NCBI GenBank assembly: GCA_033782935.1
Contig: JAWQEG010000065.1
Coordinates: 1,451,001-1,515,000, forward strand
Source of the DNA: Petrolisthes cinctipes
Lineage: Eukaryota > Arthropoda > Malacostraca > Decapoda > Porcellanidae
Length of the DNA: 64,000 nt
Reading direction: 5' to 3'
Part shown: positions 36,891 through 47,409 of the stretch, one piece after another
How positions within the stretch are numbered: the first letter of the stretch is position 1
How the letters are laid out: each line of letters begins with the position of its first letter
Translations under genes and position numbers: made by a program
The notes under the pieces: generated by a model
Databases searched by the model: none
Seen by the model: only the letters and a program-made list of their open reading frames with translations
Told to the model about the DNA's origin: nothing

Positions 36891-37500
36891 CCATGTGGAG
36901 GGATTTTCATTGTTTCTGTGCCACGAAGTACTTCTAGTAGTGTTACGGTTTTGCCGTTTTGTTAACCCATTAGATGCTGGGAAATATGGTAATACAAACG
37001 TTTGCTTAATATAGAAGAAATAAGATACCTTTTATAATATTGGGACATGTATATGGTCATATGAATTTGGCTTTTAAATATATGTGCACTTACTTTTGCG
37101 GTTTTTACGTAGTGGTGCCGCCACTATATTTAGAAAATGGTTAACCATAGCTAAAAACTTATCTGTGTCCTGATTCTAAATTGGTAAGGAAAGTAGATCT
37201 ATTCCTACTATGTCCCATGATTCGTCCAGGATTAGGGATTCCCGTCATGGAACAGAGGTCCAAATGTATGGCCTTGACCTGCATTGTATGTTTCGCACTG
37301 AGCGATATATGTGTTTCATCATCTACCCTTAGTTTATGTTAATAGTATATTGTATAGAGAGTGGTTAGGTACCTACCTCTATCATGATGTCCTGCTGCAT
37401 TATGATATAACGGTAATTAATACTGAGGGAATTATTATTTGTTGTATCCCTATGTGATTGGTTTGTACGTCACGTTTCCTTAGTTTTCTGTAAATAATAT
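36890..37500 (-). pseudogene. Gypsy integrase relic
   Basis: Minus-strand frames give YHNAAGHHDRGRYLTTLY (a worn H2C2 zinc-binding region, with its cysteines apparently lost) and WDIVGIDLLSLP followed by a piece ending MVNHFLNIVAAPL. The latter corresponds to the start of the integrase catalytic core with its first Asp. Stops and frame changes interrupt it, so it is inactive. Confidence 0.65.
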
Positions 37501-37689
37501 CATCATGAAGGGAAAAGGTATTTAAGTGACTGGGTAATTATGGTCCATTATTATCATCCTCAGGGTTTTTAATGAATATCTTATTACATTCATCATAGAA
37601 TCCGTTTGCTAATGTTTAGGAACCGTATTAATGTCAAAGTCCATGGGTGTCCTCGGAACTAAAAGGACAAGATAACTGTTTAAGGGATC

Positions 37690-38060
37690 TGCTACTTTAT
37701 TTAATCGTCCTGGAAGGTATTTAATATCTATATGTGGGAGAAATTCCTGAATTGTTAGATTTTATCTGGCTAATTTTCCCGTTAGGGGTTGAGGTTATAG
37801 TAAGCCAAGGATCGTTTGGTAATTCGCGAAAACTTGTAAAGGATAGCCTAATACGATTTCTCTAAAAGTACGAAGTGCCCATAATATTGCTTAAATTTCC
37901 TGTTTTGTTACAGAGTAACGAGTTCCCTGTGCACTTAATATACTCTAAGCATTAGCACATACCTGATATCTACCCTTAGCTATCTCTTACATAAGTACAG
38001 CGCCTAAGCCTACTGAAGAAGCATCTGTACACTTGATAAAAGTTAATGAATACTTAGGAA
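37690..38060 (-). pseudogene. Gypsy RNase H relic
   Basis: On the minus strand TRYSVTKQEI, a stop, then AILWALRTFREIVLGYPLQV and FLPHIDIKYLPGRLNKVADP match the RNase H domain of Ty3/Gypsy pol (RYS..E.E..A..W....FR...G; YLPG..N.VAD). At least three stops are visible. Confidence 0.75.
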
Positions 38061-38430
38061 CGCAAAATTGAAGCTTACATTAATTAACCTTTAATATTTC
38101 AAAGCTTAGCTATTTTTACTGGCCTCCATACAAAATCTCGAGTTGATTATTTAGGGGTTTAGCTACTTGGGAAAAATGCTCTACAAAGATTCTATAATAA
38201 GAACATAAACCCAAGAATTATTTTACGTTAGTAGCATTCATTAGGAATAGTGAATACTTTCATTGCTCGTATTTTACCAGATTGTGTATGGAGCACAGTG
38301 ACGGTTAATGTATAACCTAAAATTATAATTTCCTGGTTAATAAAATGACACATAGGCAGTTAAAGTTTGAGGCCTACATAATGTAATCTCTGGATAAGCT
38401 TCTTTATTGTTACTTATTATGAATGTACGT

Positions 38431-38960
38431 CTATAGAAAAATAATCAAATCGTTGAGATTAACGATGACTACGTTATTAATAACGCCAATACGAAAATTG
38501 ACCATATGCTGAAATATGGATGCAACATTACATAACCCAAATGGTCTACGAATGTATTCATAATAACCATGGGAAGTACTAAATGTTGTAATGGGTTGAC
38601 TTTTATCATCTAATGCTACTTGCCAGTTTCCACTGACCAAGTTTAAGGTGGAGAATATCATAGGATTTGATTTACCAATGGTAAACAAAACATCTTAAAG
38701 GAGGGAGGGGATATTTATCTTTAATTGTAGCATTATATATTTGTCTGTAATCAATTACTGGCGTAAATTCACCATTATTATTGAAACCAAAAACATTGGG
38801 CTGTTAAAAGGGGAGTTAGAATTCCTAATAATGCTTTCATCCATCATTTCATTTATAATTTTCTTTACAACTTTCTGCCTACTACGAGGTACGTTAGTGT
38901 AATGGCATGCTTTATAATGTTGGTTCATCCTAAGGATTCACCAAGTAGGGCAATCGCATT
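38431..38960 (-). pseudogene. Gypsy reverse transcriptase relic
   Basis: The minus-strand frame 38688-38431 reads FSTLNLVSGNWQVALDDKSQ, TTFSTSHGYYEYIRRPFGLC and ends VIVNLNDLIIFL. This is the Ty3/Gypsy palm, but the usual Y-L-D-D box reads N-L-N-D and the first Asp of FSTLDL is Asn. Upstream, in other frames, are VPRSRQKVVKKIINEMMDES and FNSPMFLV. Loss of catalytic residues together with frame breaks makes it inactive. Confidence 0.85.
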
Positions 38961-39699
38961 TCAATATGTGGCTAGTATGGTGATAAGATCATCACGATAA
39001 AGTGGAAAATCGCGTCCACTGACAAAATTTCTAAGTTGTTGACTTATGTAACTATCAATTTATATCCCTCGGTAAGAACCGATACAATATTTCCTTGTGG
39101 TATTGGTCTACCTTCCATCTGTACAGATCACATAGATATGTTCCTTTTTTTTACATGCATATTGGTAGATGTTTTATTAATATCAGTGACATTTTCACTG
39201 TTTACATTGGGTAAAGTAAATTAATCCCTGATTATATATTATTTTACTAGTTCTATTGAGAATAGAACGGTAGTATGTGGCTGTACACGAGATGGAAGCT
39301 TTACCTTCAATTAATGGACGAAATTTGGAGTTAATATAATATTATATGCAGCAGTGGCCTTTATGATACTGGGGTTATTTCCCTCATTTTCAATATGTAT
39401 AGAGTTAACATTACATGGACTTATATATTGGCCTGGACAATCCTGTATTGGAATACATTAATTCCCAAAATGTATTATTTTATGTTTAGGGTTTATTATT
39501 ATGGTTTGTTTGATAAGGTATGATAAACCTAGTTTATACTTTCGTATTATATAAAATGCAATATGTATATGGTTAGTTCCCTTGTCTAACCGTACAGGAA
39601 GGGTTAAAGTGTCCCTAATACCTGTAATTTATTGCCTGTCATGGTTGACAATGCTATGTCACCTGTTCAATCTTGGTTTATAAATGCCGCTGGGGACTT

Positions 39700-39775
39700 A
39701 ATTTGCATAATTTGTTAAAGGAATTATCCGATAACAAGGAAACTGCGGCGCCTGTGTCTATCATTAAGTGGGTGT
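39700..39775 (-). pseudogene. Gypsy aspartic protease relic
   Basis: The minus-strand frame gives HLMIDTGAAVSLLSDN, the D-T-G-A active site of a retroelement protease, between gag and RT. Confidence 0.75.
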
Positions 39776-39859
39776 TACTATGTGATACTAGGACAAGGAA
39801 TTATAGCATATTAACGGTAAATGCGACGACAGGGCCTATAGTTTTATTTTCGGGACGTT

Positions 39860-40648
39860 TTAATATTGTGGCGGTCTCGTTTCATACATCATATTTCGAT
39901 TGTGCAAGTCCCATTTCATTCTGTTAAGGATCATGCATTCATCTAAGGAATGCGACTTTGATTCATGTAAATGACTGTATTTATTATTACTTTTCCCTTG
40001 ATCATTTCCTTTAGTATTATGTAAGTAATAACAATCACTGGTAATATTATTATTTCCGTTACAGTGTTTGCAACGTTTTCCCGGTGATTCCCCTTGAGTA
40101 GGTGTGGCATCAAAATTAAAATTCTTCGTCCCCATGGATTGAGTAATCTGTAATTCACGATGTATGATACGAGATTCCTTCGAATTTAAAGTTAGAGACC
40201 CTGATAATGCAAGTGCTTTTGCTGGTTCACTTGTATTTATGTTGTCTGCCTTTGTTTTAAACATTCTCTGAACCCATGATAATGAATTATGAATTTTACC
40301 ATCCCCAAAAACATTAATAAGTGACTGTCTGAACGTAGCATATGACGTTAAATTCTCTGGATCAGAAAAAGCACTTGTAGTTATCATATAGCTGGCTGGA
40401 CTATCTGGTGCAATATGCACTCTCACGAATCTTATCTTATGTACGTCCTGCTCTATATTAGTTTGGTAAAACACATCCTCCAAATGACGCAAGAAGAGAT
40501 GAATCCCATATCTTGGATTATCTCCCGTATAATACTTTAAATACTTGTGGGTGGGTAAGCTTGTCATTGTATGCATAGAAGAGGTAGTGGGGTTAGAAGA
40601 AGTTGTATGAAGAGCAGAGACAGTAGGAGATTGTGGAGGAGTAGCCAT
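39860..40648 (-). CDS. Gypsy Gag
   Basis: A 262-codon open frame beginning MATPPQSPTVSALHTTSSNP, a Ser/Thr-rich leader. Residues 36-150 form a capsid-like region (YYTGDNPRYGIHLFLRHLED, VRVHIAPDSPASYMI, FRQSLINVFGD). The nucleocapsid part carries a zinc knuckle-like C-x2-C...C cluster (CKHCNGNNNITSDCYYLH) followed by Lys/Asn/His-rich sequence. It lies just downstream of the 5' LTR on the minus strand, as expected. It is the only intact frame of the element; loss of pol means it cannot act alone. The start is taken at the first ATG after the LTR and leader. Confidence 0.8.
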   Translation of the reverse strand: MATPPQSPTVSALHTTSSNPTTSSMHTMTSLPTHKYLKYYTGDNPRYGIHLFLRHLEDVFYQTNIEQDVHKIRFVRVHIAPDSPASYMITTSAFSDPENLTSYATFRQSLINVFGDGKIHNSLSWVQRMFKTKADNINTSEPAKALALSGSLTLNSKESRIIHRELQITQSMGTKNFNFDATPTQGESPGKRCKHCNGNNNITSDCYYLHNTKGNDQGKSNNKYSHLHESKSHSLDECMILNRMKWDLHNRNMMYETRPPQY

Positions 40649-41485
40649 TGTTGGAGAAAATACAGGTTAATATAGTATACCAGATTAAGTTTTTAATGGG
40701 TGTAAGGTAGAAGCAGAAAATGTACTCGAATGTGTTGGCACCACAAACGAGGTTTAGGGAGGCAGGGAAATCTAGCTTGGAGACTAATGAATCATTATCA
40801 GGGATATTCGAAGTTAGTTATGATACCTTTGGAGTAATGGGGGAGAATACCTTTACCTTTGTTGTAATTTGGCACTTCTTTTCTTTCTTTCTGGGCTGTA
40901 ATTGAGGAACCTAATCTATTCTAACATGTTCGTGGACAAGTGAAAAATAATGTAATGTAACATGTAATGTGTACCTACTTTTAGTTGACTCTAGTTGCAA
41001 CGACGATGTGGTGAAGAGGCGACGTCGGTGGAGATGCGAAGCGATTATTAGTTAGCTCGCACACTAACACACTAACAGTCGTTATTGGAGTGAAGATGAT
41101 GAACGTTGACTTGCCTTTACGAGAGCATTTACGTAACAAGGCGTCAGCGTGGAGGTGATGGAGGTCGTGGCGTTGTCCTGACAAGAGCATTTACGCAGGG
41201 ACGCCGATATGGTAGTGATGAAGTGATGATTGTTTGTTGTGAAGTAGATGAGGACCCCTTGTAGGTCAGTTGCAATTATATTGAAGCAGGTGCCTCTTGT
41301 AGGTGAAGAATTTGTGGTTTATCTCCCTCGTTAGAGGTCGTAAGATTATACCCACAGAAGAAATTACTTGAGAGGATTTACAAGTAAATTCCTTCAACTT
41401 GTCCTTGAACAATGTTAGTCACTGTACTCCCATGAAGTCTATACCTTGCAATTTGCCTTATTGCAAAAACACCGCTGCCATCAAA
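40649..41485 (-). other. Gypsy leader between 5' LTR and gag
   Basis: The primer-binding site is just inside the LTR; the rest is an untranslated leader with no supported frame. The plus-strand frame at 40720-40905 is spurious. Confidence 0.6.
41466..41481 (-). promoter_or_regulatory. Primer-binding site of the Gypsy element
   Basis: Minus-strand sequence TGATGGCAGCGGTGTTT starts within a few bases of the 5' LTR. TGGCAGCGGT is the complement of a tRNA 3' end ACCGCTGCCA; which tRNA is not decided. Confidence 0.65.
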
Positions 41486-42348
41486 TGTACCAGTTCTGAA
41501 GGCTTGAACTCTGGGCAGAACCTGGTAACTTACTTGTGTGGAATTCTTGGAGTTGTAGCTGTAGTAGTTGTGGTTGTTGTTGTTTTAGGTAACGTGGAAG
41601 ACGGGGTGCTTTCTTAAGTTTGCTTAGGTGATTGACTTCACAAGTTTCTTAAGGCCTAATTTATTAATATGTGTACTTATCTATACAGGGTATTATCGTG
41701 ATGTGCCTTGCCTTATATGGTATTATGTCTCTCTCTATGGAGACAGTTTATAGCCCTTAGGGAGTCAGTGTGGTATCCTAACTCCTAGTGTACCTCCTCT
41801 GCTTATATACATTTCAAACTCAATAGTTTACAGAATGGCTAGAGTGTGACTGTGTTGCCTGTGAATGGTCAGTTTGATTCTGTACCTACTTCTCTCTTCT
41901 CGTGTGAAAGGGAAAGTGGGCCAGGCCTTTCCTATCTCTCTCTCTCTCTCTCTCCTTTACTCTCTTTCCTTTACTCTCTTTCCTACCTCTCCTTCGAAGG
42001 GGAGGTAGGAAGGGTTAATAATGTCTTTGTATGACCTGACTGCACCTGTGTGTGTGTGTGTGTGTGTCCAACCGACCAGATAGCCTGTTTCTGATTTGTA
42101 AACAGATTGTGAGGTAGTGACCCTTTTTCTAAATGGTTTTATGGCGTGTATGTATGTGGAATCTGAATCTGTCTGTCAGGTCCCGAAAGGCGAGTCACTG
42201 CACGTGTTTGTGTGTGTGTATAGAATGGTGTGTGTGGAGAGAGAAGGAAGGAAGGACAGCTATGCTGGAGTGTCTAATATCTGTCTGGCTATTAATGACT
42301 TTGCCATCTGATCTGTTGTTCCTTCTAGTCTTTGCTTTTGTCCGTACA
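41486..42348 (-). repeat. 5' LTR of the Gypsy-type element
   Basis: 863 bp. Differs from the 3' LTR mainly in GT-tract length and a few bases. Confidence 0.95.
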
Positions 42349-42409
42349 AGAGAAAGATGCAATTACATGTACATTATTAAGGAAGGAGTTTTATAATTTA
42401 TTTTATATT

Positions 42410-42514
42410 TAACAATAATGATAATACCGGTAATAATAATAACATTAATTCTGTGATAATATAATAATAATAATAATAAAAATTATAATAATAATAACAT
42501 TAAGTCTGTGATTC

Positions 42515-42550
<36 letters not shown>

Positions 42551-42587
42551 TAAGAAAAAAATAATAATAACATTAACAATGTGATTC

Positions 42588-42652
<65 letters not shown>

Positions 42653-42743
42653 TAATTAATAATAATAATAATAATAATGAAAATAATTAATAATAATAAT
42701 AATAATAATAAAAATAATTAATAATAATAATAATAATAATACA

Positions 42744-42836
<93 letters not shown>

Positions 42837-42868
42837 AAAATAATTCATAATAATAATAATAATAATAA

Positions 42869-42900
<32 letters not shown>

Positions 42901-43237
42901 CAAATAATTAATAATAATAATAATAATAATACAAATAATTAATAATAATAATAATAATAATACAAATAATTAATAATATTAATAATAATAATAAAAATAA
43001 TTAATAATAATAAAAATAATTAATAATAATAAAAATAATTAATACTAATAATAATAATAATAAAAATAATTAATAATAATAATAAAAAATAATTAATAAT
43101 AATAATAATAAAAAAAATAATAATAATTATAATAATAAATAATTAATAATAATAATAATTTAAAAAAAAATAATAATTAATAATTATAATAATAAATAAT
43201 AACAACAACATTAATACTGTGATACAATAACATTTAC

Positions 43238-43271
<34 letters not shown>

Positions 43272-43280
43272 CACTGTAAT
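42410..43280. repeat. Long (AAT)n trinucleotide microsatellite
   Basis: About 0.85 kb of AAT/TAA repeats broken by AAAATAATTAATAAT variants, so it has a secondary period of roughly 35-45 bp. No coding content. Confidence 0.95.
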
Positions 43281-43429
43281 AATAATAAAACTGTAGTACA
43301 AATCTATATAATTACTTTTATTATACTTTTATAAGTGTGAGTCAATATAACCTTTTAAGTGTTGGTTGAATTAATCCAGTGTGATAAAACTGTAAGTATG
43401 ATGTAGTAGTTAATATAATAATCAATTAT

Positions 43430-43735
43430 TAATTAATTAAAGGGATAATACACTCAATATCATAATTAATTATGGAATAAGGGGATAATACAGTCTAAAT
43501 TTTAATTAATTATTAAAGGGGAAAATAGTCAATATTATGATTAATTATTAATAGTCATTATTATAATTAATTATTAAGGGGATAATACAGTCATTATTAT
43601 AATTAATTATTAAGGGGATAATACAGTCATTATTATAATTAATTATTAAGGGAATAATACAGTTATTATCATAATTAATTATGAAGGGGGTAATATAGTA
43701 ATTATTATAATTAATTATTAATTATTATAACATAA
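43430..43735. repeat. 36-bp AT-rich minisatellite
   Basis: Units of GGGGATAATACAGTCATTAT plus TATAATTAATTATTAA, best preserved at 43570-43680. Confidence 0.85.
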
Positions 43736-43807
43736 TAGAGTGGACAGGGAAGGAGGGACGGGATGAGGGATAATAGACGTTCATATGCATTATGTTGGTT
43801 ATTTTAG

Positions 43808-43933
43808 ACAACGCCATGTGTGTCAAGAGTAAACGCCTTCACTAACACCATTTGTCAATGTCCTATATTACCAAACATTAGTGGAAGGTGTCTTGTACAT
43901 TGTGTCAAAGTACCATTCCGATCAATTAATTAG
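43808..43933 (+). CDS. Possible terminal exon, cysteine-containing, unrecognised
   Basis: After a TTTTAG acceptor-like site the frame reads TTPCVSRVNAFTNTICQCPI and LPNISGRCLVHCVKVPF, then TAG. It has five cysteines in 41 residues and sits alone between AT-rich repeats. I do not recognise the family, and no partner exon is seen nearby; it may be chance. Confidence 0.25.
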   Translation, partial: TTPCVSRVNAFTNTICQCPILPNISGRCLVHCVKVPFRSIN

Positions 43934-44369
43934 TTTGAAAGATATTTGTAAAAAACGATGACTCACGGTCCCTGAAATGGATATTAACATTCTGCACCAT
44001 TATACCAAATTTCTGGCTATTACGGTATGTGAAGAGGGAGTAACACTGTATGTAAATTGTAATATATACAATAGTGTCTGATGTCTTTTCTGTATCATAT
44101 TATTCTATGGAATGTTTAGGTGTAGAATTTATATTTAGTAGTAATATATATTTTTACCTTTGTGTATATAGGCCACCTAGAGGAAATTAAAAAAAAAATG
44201 ATTTTCTTATCCACACTTATAATGAATATTCTGTCATTTTCTGTGGAAAAAAAATACAATGTCATATTAAAGTTAACCTTATTATAATTTATTGATAAAC
44301 GTTGCTCCTTTTCTATGAGGCCAAAGTGATGGTCAGCAGCCTGGTAGTATATGTGAGTGATCTCCTAAA
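43934..44369. other. AT-rich stretch without supported features
   Basis: No coding frame, repeat or RNA feature that I can support. Confidence 0.5.
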
Positions 44370-44608
44370 GGGGGTGTGGGAATAGGGGGACAGGCTTGGG
44401 GGGTTTAGGGGGGTGCAGGGGTTTTTGGGGTGTGTGGGAGTAAGGGGGACAGGCTTGAGGGGCGTGGGATTAGGGGGACAGGCTTGGAGTGGGAAGAAAG
44501 CTTGTCCCCTATTCCCGCACCTCCCTAACCCCCCCCCCAAGTCTGTCCCCCTACTCCCGCACCCCCCCCCCCACCCAAGCCTGTCCCCCTATTCCCGCAC
44601 CTCCTTTA
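44370..44608. repeat. G-rich minisatellite with inverted C-rich half, cluster 1
   Basis: The G-strand units (GGGGGACAGGCTTGGGGGG, GTGTGGGAGTAAGGGGGAC) at 44370-44490 are followed by the complementary form (AAGCCTGTCCCCCTATTCCC) at 44500-44608. Each strand can form G-quadruplexes, and the two halves can pair as a hairpin. Confidence 0.9.
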
Positions 44609-45059
44609 AAGTTTTTGTTTTGTCCGGCACATGCAGTTGTCTGAGAATATCACTAATAATTAATTCATCTACGTCGTCATTCACATACAGGTCAACAAAA
44701 AACTTACTGATGCAGCTACAGATTTCTATAGCTCCTCTCTCTTTGTAGTTACCTCATCCCAAACGAACATGTGACATGTGTTGGTTCTGTAGTCAGGGGT
44801 GTTAAAAATTATAAGTCCACATTTTCCGTTTATAAATGGCGATTCCTGTTGATATTTTTGGCGTATAGGTAGCGCTTGCTGAAGGTGCATAATTATATAA
44901 TAATATATAATTATATAATTTTTTTATTGTGCATTTATATTCAATGTCTCTATTGATTCGAAGCACACCTGAATACTTATTACCGTAGTGTTCCTGACTG
45001 TACTTCACTCGTGTAGGTTCATACAATATAAAACGACAGAATATAATTCATTGATAATA
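44609..45059. other. Unique stretch between the two G-rich clusters
   Basis: No supported gene. It contains the AT palindrome-like ATTATATAATAATATATAAT near 44890. Confidence 0.5.
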
Positions 45060-45482
45060 TATTTAGGGGGTGCAGGAGTAGGGGACAGGCTTAGGGGGGG
45101 GGTTAGGGGGGTGCGTGAGTAGGGGACAGGCTTAGGGGAGATTTGGGGGGTGCGGAAGTGGGGGGACAGGCTTGAGGGGGATTTGGGGGTGCGGGAGTAG
45201 GGGGACAGGCTTGGGGGGGATATGGGGGGTACGGGAGTAGTGGGACAGGCTTGGGGGGGATTTGGGGGGTGCAAGAGCAGGGGGACAGGCTTGGGGTGGT
45301 TAGGGGGGTGCGGGAGTAGGGGGACAGGCTTGGGGGGGTTTTCGTGGGTGCGGGAGTAGAGGAACAGGCTTGGGGGGGAGGATTAAGGGGGTGCGGGAAT
45401 ATGGGACAGGCTTTCTACCCACCCCAAGCCTGGCCCCCTATTCCCCCCCCCCAAGCTTGTCCCCCTATTCCCGCAGCCCCTT
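45060..45482. repeat. G-rich minisatellite with inverted C-rich half, cluster 2
   Basis: About eight G-strand units of roughly 45 bp (GGTGCGGGAGTAGGGGGACA, GGCTTGGGGGG) run to about 45412. A shorter C-strand end (CCCAAGCCTGGCCCCCTATT) follows to 45482. Confidence 0.92.
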
Positions 45483-45724
45483 AAAATATTCTCGTTTTCT
45501 ATACTTAGCCAGAATGAAGGTTTTCTCCTGTATATATGCTATTTTCACAGCACAATTTCTATGCTTATATGTCATTTCTCGAAAACTTCTACTGAGAACT
45601 TTCGATATCTATACATATGAAGAAATTTTAGAAGCAAAAACGACTCGCCTACGCTAAGTCTAAGCCTTTCGATCTCACCTTTCCCCAAACAACGCACACT
45701 CAAAACTTTCCCTGGGCGCGGCCA
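45483..45724. other. Unique stretch, nothing recognised
   Basis: The plus-strand frame running into it from 45370 is driven by the minisatellite; no gene is supported. Confidence 0.4.
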
Positions 45725-46060
45725 TTTTTTTTAATCTTTCGACACTGGACATAGGCTTCATCAAGCCCGTTACCGTGGCCCAGGTCAACTGCTACACTCA
45801 CACACACACGTCACGACTTCCGAACTGGTACCCAGCCACAGAGGGAGGTAAGTGAGGTTGATTCCCAAATACTCCAGCTGTTATGGTACATACCAGCGAG
45901 GGTGTTTTACGACGTTCGGTGGCCTTATAGTTAGTGCCTCAAACTCAAATCGGAAGAGTAAATATTCTCAGGCCCTCACCTGAGAGGATCGATCTTCCGA
46001 GTCCCGACCTCCAGGTTACGAGTCCAGAACACTAACCACTCGGCCACCTCCCCTACATAT
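45725..46060 (-). mobile_element. tRNA-derived SINE, candidate
   Basis: Read on the minus strand from 46060 it starts GGTGGCCGAGTGGTTAGTG, matching the tRNA A box (TGGCNNAGTGG). A decayed promoter B-box region (GGAAGATCGATCCTC) and a long tail follow. No acceptor stem is conserved, so it is not a working tRNA gene. Its right end is uncertain. Confidence 0.45.
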
Positions 46061-46269
46061 TGGAAACAACTGGTATTAGTGCCTTTGAACAACGGCTGGG
46101 TCGGAGCAGCCGTATCGATGGAAAGGAGCTCTTCACTCCTAATTAGATGTAATACTGCCTCAATACTTTGTTAAGAGAGTAATGGTTGCCATAGAATATA
46201 AATAATGAGTAGCAAGTTATGATAGAATAAAGAAAATGAATTATATGTGGACTCGGGGAGGTATATATA

Positions 46270-47178
46270 CTCTGTCCAGTCTAAGGTGGCGGAGAAGCCC
46301 TGCCCTACAGGTGCGGTAGGCAAGTCAAGTACTTTTTCGCTTCCCTGATTGGCTAGAGGTGTTCAGCACACCGAGGAAAATAGAAGTGCTTCCTTTTTTC
46401 ATGAATATTTCTGCTAAGTAAGCATTATTCATGCCTGTTATTACTCACTCATTATTGTAAATGATATGTGTGAGCCTTACAGTCAAATTCACAGTGACAA
46501 TTTACTTGGAGCTCGTAATATCTTGATTTGAACATAGAGTGTGTATTAAAAAGTGAGCGACAGTGAGAGGAAAACAAGTCAACTGGAGGACCTCTGGGTA
46601 ACCCTTGTGACTTCCCGTGTTTGAAAGCATACTTCAAGGCTTCTGCATCCATTTAGTACAATGTTTTATACATTTAATTTCACCTATCTTTCGGAAGCAC
46701 AATGGAGTGTGTTTTTATGCAACGAAAATATAGAAAAAAACGCACACACACATTCACTACTTACACAAAAAGGTTAATATATTTCAAAACCATGGCCAAA
46801 CAAAGCAGCAGGACTGGGCAAGGAGTGGTGTGTGTGTGTGTGTGTGTGAATGGATTAACAAACCGACACAGGAAGTTGACAGGCGCCTATAGGGACCTGA
46901 GATTAGAATATGGCCTAAGGCAGTAAGAGAGAGAAACTTAGATGAAGGTAACAAATGAGGAATAAAGAAAGTGAAATAACTTATGATAAATGCTACTGTT
47001 AATGAAAGAATGAATAAATGGAATTTAAAAAAAAATTATATACCGTAATGCCATTAATCTAAATATATCATGTATATGATATGTAGGATAAAATATCATT
47101 AGATTATACTTTTATGTGGGATAAAATATCATTAGATTACAGAATTTAGAAAAGGAAAGGTTGTGGATGAATCGTGAA

Positions 47179-47212
<34 letters not shown>

Positions 47213-47409
47213 GGAGGGAAGAAGAAGGAAGGTCAGGTCACTGAGATTAACGCACCGCTATGCGACGTATGTGTGTGTGTGTGTGTGTGTGACCCATGGT
47301 GTGACCAAAAGTACTCGAAACATCCCCTTTCCATCATCTGCCAATCAGATACATCCAGGAATGTCCCAGAGAGGCAGGGCTTCTCCGCCACCTTAGGCTG
47401 GACAGACTG
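46270..47409. mobile_element. Inverted-repeat element flanked by TA, candidate
   Basis: CTGTCCAGTCTAAGGTGGCG and the following GAGAAGCCCTGCC at 46272-46306 recur inverted at 47373-47408 with few mismatches. The right end reads ...CAGACTG then TA. The spacing of about 1.1 kb and the TA flank suggest a non-autonomous Tc1/mariner-like element whose left outer bases have changed. Inside are (GA)n and (GT)n tracts. A small minus-strand frame (46652-46452, LKYAFKHGKSQGLPRGPPVD) matches no transposase I can name. Confidence 0.45.

Larger units (their letters stand above)
33224..42348 (-). mobile_element. Ty3/Gypsy-type LTR retrotransposon, degenerate
   Basis: LTRs at 33224-34092 (3') and 41486-42348 (5') have TGTAC...GTACA ends, with target duplication AGAG on both sides. 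On the minus strand the order is LTR, primer-binding site, gag (40648-39860), protease (about 39770-39700), RT (about 38960-38431), RNase H (about 38060-37690), integrase (about 37500-36890), a possible env-position frame, LTR. The protease-RT-RNase H-integrase order is that of Ty3/Gypsy elements. Pol is full of stops, so the copy is dead, although the LTRs remain highly similar. The total is 9125 bp. Confidence 0.93.

Noticed and set aside
44313..45274. Pro-rich open frames in the G-rich minisatellites
   Set aside because: Direct translation of the CCCCC-containing units; not genes.
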